NCBI RefSeq assembly: GCF_900120165.1
Contig: NZ_LT635475.1
Coordinates: 930,001 to 994,000 of the forward strand
Length of the DNA: 64,000 bases
Direction of reading: 5' to 3'
Source: Ezakiella massiliensis
GTDB lineage: Bacteria > Bacillota > Clostridia > Tissierellales > Peptoniphilaceae
The notes under the pieces were generated by a model that saw only the letters and a list, made by a program, of their open reading frames with translations, ran no database searches and was not told where the DNA came from. Position numbers and translations under genes: made by a program. Of the stretch, positions 52,228 through 59,786 are shown in pieces. Every line of letters begins with the position of its first letter. Position 1 is the stretch's first letter.

Positions 52228-52935
52228 TTAGATTTGTTTTTTGTGGTATTCGTAAAAAACTATTGAGGCGGCAACTGCAGCGTTTAAGGATCCAACACTC
52301 GATTTTTTATCCATGGGTATGGTTAAGATTTTGTCGCATTCCTTTTTTACGCCCGGCCTCATGCCCGAGTGCTCGCTGCCAATTACCATGACCACGTCCG
52401 AATCAAAGACCTCGCCGACGTCGTCCCCCTCCATATCAGTCCCCAGGATAAAATAACCTGCGTCCTTTAAATCTCTAAGGGCACGGGATAGATTAACTAC
52501 CATTATAATAGGCAGGTCCTCAAGTCCCCCTTGGGCAGTCTTAATAACGGCCGGTGTAATGTGGGCCGACCTGTCCTTGGTAATAATAATTGCGCTTATG
52601 CCAAAGACCGATGCAGATCTAATTATAGATCCAAAGTTGCCCACGTCTTCAACTCCATCCAGGGCAACTATAGCCTTTCTGTCTTCTTTTGGCCTTGATA
52701 AAAATTCGTCCAAATCCATGTACTCATATTCGGGTACTTCCAGGCAAACGCCTTGGTGGGAGGACTTGAATTTATAAAAATAATTCCTGTCTTCTCTTAC
52801 TTCTATACCTTGATCGTAAGCCATATCCAAAATTTCCCTTAGCTTTGGGGCTTTTTTATCTTGAACTATTAAGCGAATTTTTTTACCGTCTGCTTTCAAG
52901 GCTTCGCTAACAGCTCTAATTCCAATTATCTCCAC
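52228..52935 (-). CDS. rlmB: 23S rRNA (guanosine-2'-O-)-methyltransferase
   Basis: 235 aa, SPOUT/TrmH family. N-terminal L30e-like substrate domain (1-75) and a C-terminal knotted SAM domain with NFGSIIRSASVFGI, VIGSEHSGMRPGV and IPMDKKSSVGSLNAAVAASIVFYE. It methylates G2251-type positions in 23S rRNA. Overlaps mrnC by 1 bp (TAATG-type junction), within the conserved cysS-mrnC-rlmB-yacP cluster. Confidence 0.94.
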   Translation of the reverse strand: MEIIGIRAVSEALKADGKKIRLIVQDKKAPKLREILDMAYDQGIEVREDRNYFYKFKSSHQGVCLEVPEYEYMDLDEFLSRPKEDRKAIVALDGVEDVGNFGSIIRSASVFGISAIIITKDRSAHITPAVIKTAQGGLEDLPIIMVVNLSRALRDLKDAGYFILGTDMEGDDVGEVFDSDVVMVIGSEHSGMRPGVKKECDKILTIPMDKKSSVGSLNAAVAASIVFYEYHKKQI

Positions 52936-53318
52936 TATCTTCTCCTTTTTATCTCCTCATAAAGATATTCCAGTCTGTCCTCTGCCCCCGACAAATACAG
53001 GGCGCCAACTAATGCTTCAAAGCCAGTTGCAATCCTATAGACCTGAATCTTGGTGTGCTTGGGCGGGTGCTGGCTCTTGTTTCTGGCCCTTCTAACCAGG
53101 TCCAGCTCCTCTTCGGTCAAGAGCTCTTCGATGTTTTTAAAGTCTCTGCACTGGGCGTTGGCGGATACATAGCGAACGGCCTCCTTGTGGAGGTCGGCCA
53201 CGTGCCGGTCCTCTTCGACCAGGTCCCGCCTAACCATGAGCTCGTATACAGCATCGCCCAAAAATGCCAAGTTAAGAGCATCCATTAGGGCATATTCTTT
53301 CTTTAAAGCCTCTGCCAC
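52935..53318 (-). CDS. mrnC: Mini-ribonuclease 3
   Basis: 127 aa. RNase III catalytic domain without a dsRNA-binding domain. LAFLGDAVYELMVR holds the metal-binding signature, and the C-terminal FEALVGALYLSGAEDRLEYL the second acidic pair. It matures 23S rRNA ends. It overlaps cysS by 16 bp and is the standard neighbour of cysS. Confidence 0.94.
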   Translation of the reverse strand: MAEALKKEYALMDALNLAFLGDAVYELMVRRDLVEEDRHVADLHKEAVRYVSANAQCRDFKNIEELLTEEELDLVRRARNKSQHPPKHTKIQVYRIATGFEALVGALYLSGAEDRLEYLYEEIKRRR

Positions 53319-54691
53319 TTAACACCGTCCTTGGTATCCTTGAGGACAATCCCCTCAGCCTTGAGCTGGTCTCTGATCTCATCAGCCCTGGCGTAGTCCT
53401 TATTTTTCCTAGCCTCTTCTCGTTCTTGGATGAGGGCGTCTATGTCCGCATCAATCGTTGTTTCTTCGTCTTCGATAACGCCAAAGATCAAAACAAAATC
53501 GTCAAAGGCTGACTTTAGGTATTTTAAATCTTCAAGAGATGAAGATTCATCCAAGCTTGTGTTTATTAATTTTGCCAAGCTGAGCCAGTCAGTCACAGCG
53601 TCTGGCGTATTTAAATCGTCGTCCATGTGGGTTCTTAAATCATTTTTAATTTGATCAACAGAAGCCCTTAGGTCCTTGTTTTCTGGTCCTTCACTTGCTT
53701 TTTCAATCAGGCCTTTTAGCCTGTCCTTGGCGTTTCTCAAACGACTTATCATGGCCCTTACAGAATCGATGGCCTCCTTGGAATAGTTTAGGGGCTTCCT
53801 GTATTGGGCGTTTAAAATGAAAAATCTGAGGAGCTCGGCCCCTTCTTTTTCTATAAATTCATGGGCGTAGAAAAAATTGCCCAGGGACTTACTCATCTTG
53901 ACATCGTCGATATTTATCATCCCGTTATGCATCCAGTAATGGGCCAGTGGCGCGTCGTTTAATGCCTCTGATTGGGCGATTTCGTTTTCGTGGTGGGGGA
54001 ATTTCAAATCCTCTCCACCAGCGTGAATGTCAATGGTCGACCCAAAGCGAGACCGAATCATGGTCGAGCACTCGATGTGCCAGCCCGGCCTACCCTGGGA
54101 CCATGGGCTATCCCAATAGGGTTCGCCCTCCTTCTTTTCCTTCCACAGGGTAAAATCGAGCGGATCTTCCTTCTCGGTGTTCTCCTCAATGCGGGCGCCG
54201 ATTTCCAGGTCTTCGATATTGCGGTTGGACAAGCGGCCGTAGTCTTTTAACTTGCGGACACGAAAATAAACCGACCCGTTGGCTTCATAAGCAAAGCCCT
54301 TGTCAATGAGCCCTTGGATAAAATCAATAATATCGTCCATGTGGTCCGTGCAAGTTGGGTGCTCGATTGGATATTCGTAAAGCCCTAAGTCCGTGTAATC
54401 GCGTTCGACCGATTTGATATAGCGGTCGGAAATAGTCTTGATATCAACGCCTTCTTCGTTGGCCTTATTTATAATCTTGTCATCCACGTCAGTAAAATTG
54501 GAAACATAAGTTACATCGTAGCCCTTGAAGATAAAATACCTTCTCAAAACATCAAAGGCAACTTGGGGTCTGACATTGCCCAAGTGCATGTCATTGTAGA
54601 CGGTTGGCCCGCAAACATACATGGTCACTTGGCCTTCTTTTATGGGTTTAAAATCTTCTTTTTTTCCACTATAAGAGTTGAAAATTTTCAT
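53303..54691 (-). CDS. cysS: Cysteinyl-tRNA synthetase
   Basis: 462 aa. Class I marks: HIGH-like MHLGNVRP, zinc-binding Cys in MYVCGPTVYND and GWHIECSTM, KMSKS loop VKMSKSLGNFF. Full length with the C-terminal anticodon/stem-contact domain (VIEDEETTIDADIDALIQEREEARKNKDYARADEIRDQL). Eight bp separate it from the second mgtE gene, so it is expressed with the magnesium transporters. Confidence 0.96.
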   Translation of the reverse strand: MKIFNSYSGKKEDFKPIKEGQVTMYVCGPTVYNDMHLGNVRPQVAFDVLRRYFIFKGYDVTYVSNFTDVDDKIINKANEEGVDIKTISDRYIKSVERDYTDLGLYEYPIEHPTCTDHMDDIIDFIQGLIDKGFAYEANGSVYFRVRKLKDYGRLSNRNIEDLEIGARIEENTEKEDPLDFTLWKEKKEGEPYWDSPWSQGRPGWHIECSTMIRSRFGSTIDIHAGGEDLKFPHHENEIAQSEALNDAPLAHYWMHNGMINIDDVKMSKSLGNFFYAHEFIEKEGAELLRFFILNAQYRKPLNYSKEAIDSVRAMISRLRNAKDRLKGLIEKASEGPENKDLRASVDQIKNDLRTHMDDDLNTPDAVTDWLSLAKLINTSLDESSSLEDLKYLKSAFDDFVLIFGVIEDEETTIDADIDALIQEREEARKNKDYARADEIRDQLKAEGIVLKDTKDGVKWQRL

Positions 54692-54699
54692 AATTCCTC

Positions 54700-56073
54700 C
54701 TAAAATCCTATAATGTTAGATGCTAGGGTAAAGTAAACTACAAGGGTCGTCGCGTCTGCGATTGTCGTAATAAGGGGCGATGCCATAATAGCCGGATCCA
54801 TCTTGAGCTTGTAGGCTACAAGCGGCAAAAGGCCGCCCAAGAGCTTGGCCGCAGTCACTGATCCAATAAGTGTCAGAGAAACTGTGAGGGCAATATTTGC
54901 CGGGGCCCCGTCGATGTAGATAATCTTGAAATAATTTACCACAGCTAGGGCCAGGCCACAGATTATGGCCACCTGGAGTTCCTTAAAGACGATTTTTAGC
55001 CAGTCCCTGGTTTCGATCTCCCCAGTTCCCAGGCCACGAATAACAAGGGTCGACGATTGTGAACCCGAGTTACCGCCGGCGCCCATTAGCATGGGTATAA
55101 AGCCGGATAAAAATGCAGTCGAGGCCAAAAGCCCTTCGTAGCCGTTGATAATCCTCTGGGTAATAGAAGCCGAAATCATGAGGACAAAGAGCCAAATAAT
55201 CCTGTGCTTAGCGTGAGTTACGACCCCCGTTTCCAAATACTTATCGTCAGTTGGCGTAATAGCAGCCATGATTTGGAAGTCTTCATCAGCCAATTCTTGC
55301 ATCAAATTAAGGATGTCATCAACAGTGATAATGCCGACGATCTTGTTTTCTTTATCGCAAACTGGCAGGGCCTCAAAGCCATATTTTCTAAAGGTCTCAG
55401 CAACCGTCTCTTCGCTGTCATGGGTATTTAAATAAATCACATCTGGATTCATCAGATCTTTGATATGTGTCTCTGGTGAGGCGACAATTAGCTCACGCAA
55501 GGAAACAATTCCCTCTAGCTTGCGATTTTGGTCAGTAATATATAGGGTATAAACTGTTTCCTTCTTGATGCCCTCGGTCTTGATTTTGTGGAGGGCCTCC
55601 TTCACCGTCATTTCCTTCTTTAATGAAATATATTCTATTGTCATAATCGATCCTGCAGAATCTTCAGGATATTGCAAGAATTGATTTATAAGCTTGCGGT
55701 CTTCGGGTGATGAATACTTTAAAATCCTATCCACCAGATCAGAGTCAACCTCTTCCAAGAGGTCCACCTTGTCGTCCATGTACATGTCCTCGATAATGCT
55801 CTTGAGCTCAGTATCTGAAACAGTGCGGACAATTTCCTCCTGCTGGTCGTAGGACAGATTATAAAAAACCTCGCCAGCCATATCCTTGGGCAGGGTCCTA
55901 TAAATAATTGCCCCCGTCTTGTCGTCCAAGGTGTCGATCAAATCTGCCACGTCAACCTCGTTTAAAACCGAGAGTAAAACGCGGACGCCTTTGAAATCCT
56001 TGGCCTCCACAAGCTCCTTTAATCTCTTCTCTATCCTGTCAAGCTCTACAGTTTTGTTGTGTAAGTTTGACAT
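54700..56073 (-). CDS. mgtE: MgtE-type magnesium transporter, second copy
   Basis: 457 aa. N-terminal MgtE_N helical domain (1-130), two CBS domains (about 137-255, EDSAGSIMTIEYISLKKEMTV and GFEALPVCDKENKIVGIITVDDI), then five membrane helices with the channel motif GGNSGSQSSTLVIRGLGTGEI and the Mg-binding Asp in PAIMASPLITTIADATT. The CBS/N domains close the pore at high Mg. It shares the same architecture as the copy directly upstream (8-bp gap), a tandem duplication that has diverged. Confidence 0.95.
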   Translation of the reverse strand: MSNLHNKTVELDRIEKRLKELVEAKDFKGVRVLLSVLNEVDVADLIDTLDDKTGAIIYRTLPKDMAGEVFYNLSYDQQEEIVRTVSDTELKSIIEDMYMDDKVDLLEEVDSDLVDRILKYSSPEDRKLINQFLQYPEDSAGSIMTIEYISLKKEMTVKEALHKIKTEGIKKETVYTLYITDQNRKLEGIVSLRELIVASPETHIKDLMNPDVIYLNTHDSEETVAETFRKYGFEALPVCDKENKIVGIITVDDILNLMQELADEDFQIMAAITPTDDKYLETGVVTHAKHRIIWLFVLMISASITQRIINGYEGLLASTAFLSGFIPMLMGAGGNSGSQSSTLVIRGLGTGEIETRDWLKIVFKELQVAIICGLALAVVNYFKIIYIDGAPANIALTVSLTLIGSVTAAKLLGGLLPLVAYKLKMDPAIMASPLITTIADATTLVVYFTLASNIIGF

Positions 56074-56081
56074 AAAAACTC

Positions 56082-57449
56082 CTATTTAATAATTATTTGA
56101 GCGAATATAAAATACGCAGTTAAACTCGTCGCGTCAGCAATAGTCGTAATAAGTGGCGAGGCCATAATAGCCGGGTCCAGCTTGAGGGCTGCAGCCGCTA
56201 TAGGAAGTAGTCCTCCCACCAGCTTTGCACCAAGCACAGCCACCACCAGCGAACAAGAAACGGTCATGGCCACATCTGCCGGAACCCCGTCAAGGTAAAT
56301 AACCTTAAAATAATTTACAATAGCCAGGGTGAGGCCACACAAAAGTGCAATCCGCATTTCCTTCCACAAAACCTTGAGCCAATCCTTGCCCCTGATGTCG
56401 CCAGTGGCCATACCGCGGATAACCAGAGTCGACGATTGGGACCCCGAGTTACCACCCGTATCCATTAGCATGGGGATAAAACCAGCCAAAAACGGAATCG
56501 AAGACAAGAAATGCTCATAGCCGTTAATAATATTTTGCGTAATAGTCGATGAAATCATCAGAACCAAAAGCCAGGGAATCCTGTGCTTGGCCAGGGTAAA
56601 TGGCGAAGTCAAAAGGTATGGAGTCTCGTTTGGTGTGGTAGCAGCCATCTTTTGGAAGTCTTCCGTGGTCTCGCTTTCCATAACATCCATAATATCGTCA
56701 ACAGTAACGATCCCAACCACCCTGCGTTCATTGTCTACAATAGGCAGGGCCTTGAAACCATACTTCCTAAAAAGATTAGCAACATCCTCCCTGTCGTCGT
56801 GTGTGTGGGCGTAAATAACATCCGACTCCATCAAGTCTTCAATCACATCGTCATCATTTGCCACCAAAAGCTCTCTTAAGGACAAAATCCCCTCTAAACG
56901 ACGCTCCTTGTCAGTTACATAAAGAGTATAGACAGTCTCCTTATCAATGCCCTCGCGGCGGATCTTTTCCAAAGCATCGGCAACAGTCATCTTCTTCTTC
57001 AAAGACACATACTCAATAGTCATAATAGAACCCGCAGAATCCTGAGGGTACTTCAAAAACACATTAATCAGATTTCTCTCCTCTGGAGAAGTATATTTTA
57101 AAATCTTGTTGACAACAGAAGCCGGCATCTCTTCAAGCATATCGACCATATCGTCCATATTCAAATCGTCCAAAATATCCTTGATTTCAACATCAGTCGA
57201 CACATCTATAATGGCCTTTTGTTGCTCAGAGTCAAAGTATGCAAAAACCTCAGCCGCCAAATCCTTGGGAAGCATCCTATATAAAACAGCACCCGAAACC
57301 GGGTCCATCTCGTCAATAAGATCAGCAATATCAATCTCATTTAGAGAAAGCAAAAGCTCACGGGCCGCCTTTAAGTCCTTCTTTTCAATCAAAGCCCTAA
57401 ACTCATCTGAAAGCTTCTCTAATTCTAACATTCTCTTGTTTTCACTCAT
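56082..57449 (-). CDS. mgtE: MgtE-type magnesium transporter, first copy
   Basis: 455 aa from the ATG at about 57449, which follows AAGGAGGTGCACA; the longer frame runs through the promoter. Same domain order as the next gene: MgtE_N, CBS pair (EYVSLKKKMTV; GFKALPIVDNERRVVGIVTVDDI), channel GGNSGSQSSTLVIRGMATGDI and PAIMASPLITTIADATS. First gene of a six-gene operon. The short leader has no M-box (ykoK) riboswitch. Confidence 0.95.
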   Translation of the reverse strand: MSENKRMLELEKLSDEFRALIEKKDLKAARELLLSLNEIDIADLIDEMDPVSGAVLYRMLPKDLAAEVFAYFDSEQQKAIIDVSTDVEIKDILDDLNMDDMVDMLEEMPASVVNKILKYTSPEERNLINVFLKYPQDSAGSIMTIEYVSLKKKMTVADALEKIRREGIDKETVYTLYVTDKERRLEGILSLRELLVANDDDVIEDLMESDVIYAHTHDDREDVANLFRKYGFKALPIVDNERRVVGIVTVDDIMDVMESETTEDFQKMAATTPNETPYLLTSPFTLAKHRIPWLLVLMISSTITQNIINGYEHFLSSIPFLAGFIPMLMDTGGNSGSQSSTLVIRGMATGDIRGKDWLKVLWKEMRIALLCGLTLAIVNYFKVIYLDGVPADVAMTVSCSLVVAVLGAKLVGGLLPIAAAALKLDPAIMASPLITTIADATSLTAYFIFAQIIIK

Positions 57450-57473
57450 TGTGCACCTCCTTCTTATCATATC

Positions 57474-57502
57474 ATTATAACATATAGAAGAAAGGCATTC
57501 AA
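57474..57502 (-). promoter_or_regulatory. Promoter of the mgtE-cysS operon
   Basis: Minus strand: TTGAAT (57497-57502), 17-bp spacer, TATAAT (57474-57479), about 25 bp before the start codon. Confidence 0.75.
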
Positions 57503-57540
57503 TCAAAATATTTTTAAAAATATAGTTTTATCCGAGATTT

Positions 57541-57670
57541 TGCACTTTCTCAAAAATGGCTGTGGCGTAACGGCGATCCTTGCACGCGAGGCGGTGGTTA
57601 CCATAAAGGTAACCCCTACAACTTCCGCCTCGCATGCAAATGGTCGCCACTCGACCACGAAGCTGGTCGA
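57541..57670 (+). repeat. Nested hairpin repeat (hairpin inside a hairpin)
   Basis: Outer GGCGATCC / GGTCGCC, then TGCA / TGCA, then GCGAGGCGG / CCGCCTCGC, then the short-form GGTTACC-ATAAA-GGTAACC with the CCTACAACTT tail. The outer pair with a simple loop is seen alone at 43298-43318. Confidence 0.78.
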
Positions 57671-57708
57671 GATTTATAAAACGTAATTTTTATTTGTAAG
57701 CGTGCGGG

Positions 57709-57840
57709 CGGACAATTTGAAAAATAAAATGCAATTTGCATTTCAAAACGCAAGGCCGGACAATTTGAAAAATAAAATGCAATTTAAATTTAAAAATGCA
57801 AGGCAAAGCAATTTGAAATATAAAATGCGATTTAAAAATA
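57709..57840 (+). repeat. Tandem 48-bp repeats
   Basis: Units start at 57709, 57757 and (partial) 57805: CGGACAATTTGAAAAATAAA, then ATGCAATTT, a variable middle and CGCAAGGC. Unit length is divisible by three, so the minus strand stays open (a 16-residue repeat), but that frame runs into the promoter and lacks a credible start. Confidence 0.8.
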
Positions 57841-57864
57841 TTTTTTATTCTTTGTAAAAACTGC

Positions 57865-57893
57865 TTGACAAAGACCAATTTCTTATGTATAAT
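57865..57893 (+). promoter_or_regulatory. Consensus sigma-A promoter of the tRNA-Pro unit
   Basis: TTGACA, 17-bp spacer, TATAAT with TG upstream of the -10. A perfect match to consensus. Confidence 0.88.
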
Positions 57894-57899
57894 AGTTTT

Positions 57900-58010
57900 T
57901 GTTGGTTGGGAAAACTAACCAATGGCAATGAGACGAGCCGACAAAGGACAGAATTTCTTTACACCTGAGGTGTAAGAATTCTGAATTTGTCAAAATAAAT
58001 ATTAAACTAT
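57900..58010 (+). ncRNA. Structured leader upstream of tRNA-Pro (candidate)
   Basis: About 110 nt between the promoter and the tRNA. Hairpin 1: GGTTGGG-AAAA-CTAACC. Hairpin 2: CAGAATTTCTTTACACC-TGA, then GGTGTAAGAATTCTG, followed by AATTTGTC. Part of hairpin 2 resembles the repeat at 17850-17900. It will be cut off by RNase P; whether the released RNA has a function is unknown. Confidence 0.4.
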
Positions 58011-58087
58011 CGGGGTGTAGCGCAGTTTGGTAGCGCACGTGCTTTGGGAGCATGGGGCCGGGGGTTCAAATCCTCTCACCCCGACCA
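58011..58087 (+). tRNA. tRNA-Pro (anticodon TGG)
   Basis: 77 nt with encoded CCA. Acceptor CGGGGTG / CACCCCG. D arm GCGC / GCGC. Anticodon stem CGTGC / GCATG with loop TTTGGGA, so anticodon TGG. T arm GGGGG-TTCAAAT-CCTCT. All stems pair. The next CDS starts 20 bp downstream without an intervening terminator. Confidence 0.96.
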
Positions 58088-58107
58088 TTTTTTTATAGGG
58101 GGTATTT

Positions 58108-58923
58108 ATGAAAAAATTTCTAAAATTTGTTCCCCTATGTCTCTTGGTAATTTTAGGATTATTTATCCATAGTTCAAACACCCGCTTTGTGAATGAAGCA
58201 CTTGCAAAAGGCCTTGAGGTTAAAAATAGCCTTGACCTTGAAAAGACCTACGGCATAGTTTTAAAAAAATCTGTGCAGGCAAGTCAAAGAGAGCAAAAAT
58301 CCGCTGAACAAAGCGTAAAGAAAGCTAATATACTATTACAAGCTGAGGGTTCTGGTCCGAATTACGATGTAAATCCGTCAGATGGGACGGATTTCAAGGA
58401 GGTCTACAAGGACTCTTTATTTATTGGAGATAGCATTTCAAACGGCTTGATGTACTACAAGCACGTAAAGGCCGAAAATGTTTTAGCCGATATCGGACAA
58501 GACCTTAAAAAATCTTTAAGAAGTATAGATAAAATTACAAAGAAAAATCCCAAGTATATTTATATAATGCTTGGCATGAACGATTCAATTTACGTGGATG
58601 ATGTAGATGTCTTTATCGAAAGGTACAGGAGCCTGATTAGTCAGATCAATCAAAACTTGCCCAAGACCAAGGTTGCAATCACGAGCATCCTGCCAGCTGA
58701 CAGCTCAAATAAAAAAGCTATGGCCAGGATCAACAACCAAAGGATCAGCGCCTACAACGCAGGGCTGGCAGATTTGGCAAATGAATTTGGCATCCCTTTT
58801 ATCGACCTAAGACCCTACCTCAAAGCCCATCCCGACTTTTACGAGGGAGACGGCATCCATCTTAATAGAAATTTTTACCGCTATTGGTTGAAGTTTATCC
58901 AAGAAAATTACAAGGAGGCATAG
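58108..58923 (+). CDS. Exported SGNH/GDSL-type hydrolase
   Basis: 271 aa. Signal peptide or anchor at 1-35 (FLKFVPLCLLVILGLFI). SGNH blocks: I DSLFIGDSISNG with nucleophile Ser109, III IMLGMNDSI (Gly and Asn for the oxyanion hole), V EGDGIHLNRNFY (Asp and His). Related enzymes de-acetylate or de-esterify cell-wall or polysaccharide substrates outside the cell. It follows tRNA-Pro by 20 bp and has a GGGGG site, so it may be co-transcribed with the tRNA. The next gene starts immediately after its stop. Confidence 0.87.
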   Translation: MKKFLKFVPLCLLVILGLFIHSSNTRFVNEALAKGLEVKNSLDLEKTYGIVLKKSVQASQREQKSAEQSVKKANILLQAEGSGPNYDVNPSDGTDFKEVYKDSLFIGDSISNGLMYYKHVKAENVLADIGQDLKKSLRSIDKITKKNPKYIYIMLGMNDSIYVDDVDVFIERYRSLISQINQNLPKTKVAITSILPADSSNKKAMARINNQRISAYNAGLADLANEFGIPFIDLRPYLKAHPDFYEGDGIHLNRNFYRYWLKFIQENYKEA

Positions 58924-59439
58924 GTGAGAAAAACAGCACTATTCTTGGCAATCCTGCTAGGATTATTCACACTTGGCTGCGGCAACAAGACCGCCAGCAA
59001 TCCAGAAGATAAAGCAGAAAATCAAGCTGAAGACAAATCCGAAAAGCCAGCTGAAAAACCTGCAAAGACAATCGACGAAATCTTCGAACTCGCCAAAGAA
59101 AATATGGACACAGCCACCATGGACGACAAGGATTCAGACATGTTATCCCTTGTTATTGGCCTGGACGAAAGCCTCTACAGCGAATACAAGTACATGTATC
59201 CAGAGACAAACTTAAACAACAACCAAATCCTGGTCATCAAAGGCTCAGACAAAAAAGCCCTCAAAGATGCCCTGGACAAATTTTTGAAAAACCAAATCGA
59301 ACTCTATTCCAGCTACCTGGCAGCCGAAGCCGAAAAGCTCAAGGCCGCCGAAGTCTTCGAAGTAGACGACTACGTGGTCCTCTTAGTTGGCGACACAAAG
59401 GAAGAAGTTCAAAAAGCCAAAGCGGCAATAATAAAATAA
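58924..59439 (+). CDS. DUF4358-like lipoprotein
   Basis: 171 aa from a GTG start (GGAGG six bp upstream) that abuts the stop of the hydrolase gene. Lipobox LGCG with Cys19, a Lys/Glu/Ala-rich linker to about residue 45, then a compact alpha/beta domain (IDEIFELAKENMD, MLSLVIGLDESLYSEY, ILVIKGSDKKALKDALDKFL, DDYVVLLVGDTKEEVQKAKAAI) like the DUF4358 family. In related bacteria DUF4358 lipoproteins sit beside SGNH hydrolases or MBOAT acyltransferases, so a role in extracellular acylation is plausible but unproven. Confidence 0.8.
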   Translation: MRKTALFLAILLGLFTLGCGNKTASNPEDKAENQAEDKSEKPAEKPAKTIDEIFELAKENMDTATMDDKDSDMLSLVIGLDESLYSEYKYMYPETNLNNNQILVIKGSDKKALKDALDKFLKNQIELYSSYLAAEAEKLKAAEVFEVDDYVVLLVGDTKEEVQKAKAAIIK

Positions 59440-59460
59440 AAAATATAATATATGTATTCA

Positions 59461-59487
59461 AACAGCCTGATAAGGGCTGTTTTTTTG
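59461..59487 (+). terminator. Terminator of the tRNA-Pro / hydrolase unit
   Basis: AACAGCC-TGATAA-GGGCTGTTTTTTT. Confidence 0.9.
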
Positions 59488-59504
59488 TGGGGTTTTCCCA
59501 CGGA

Positions 59505-59715
59505 TATTAATATAGCCATGTACCGTCCACTTTATCGTGGACACCTCGGTCACGGAGACTCGATGTCCCGTGACCGAGATTATGTGGACCGAATTTTTTC
59601 TAAGTGAGGACAAGAATCTCAAGGAAAATGTGGAGCGAATTTTTCTTAATTGCCTGCAACAATTCTAAAGGAGAATGTCTCCCAAGATTCTTGCCCCATA
59701 TATTTTTCAAATCAC
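59505..59715 (-). repeat. Composite hairpin repeat, short-loop form, plus two 5' fragments of the long element
   Basis: No gene in 59440-59786. GTCCAC-TTTATC-GTGGAC (59525-59542, reverse short form) is followed by the hairpin CGGTCACGG...CCCGTGACCG with loop AGACTCGATGT (59547-59578). Then, on the complement, two partial long-form starts (ATTCTCCTTTAGAATTGTTGC and CCACATTTTCCTTGAGATTC) lie one after the other. Confidence 0.78.
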
Positions 59716-59732
59716 AAATTTAACTACAAAAA

Positions 59733-59775
59733 GGCGGTGGCTACAATAAATGTATCCACCGCCTCGGTTTTTCTT
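59733..59775. terminator. Terminator of arsM built from a short-form hairpin
   Basis: GGCGGTGG-C-TAC-AATAAAT-GTA-T-CCACCGCC with T runs on both sides. The AATAAA loop marks it as a member of the repeat family now placed as a terminator. Confidence 0.75.
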
Positions 59776-59786
59776 TTGTATTTACT

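Noticed and set aside
57450..57540. M-box magnesium riboswitch before mgtE
   Set aside because: The promoter lies only about 25 nt before the start codon, leaving no room, and no M-box sequence is seen.
57690..57878. 62-aa repetitive reading frame on the minus strand
   Set aside because: It arises from the 48-bp tandem repeat, starts at a TTG within a promoter and has no ribosome site.
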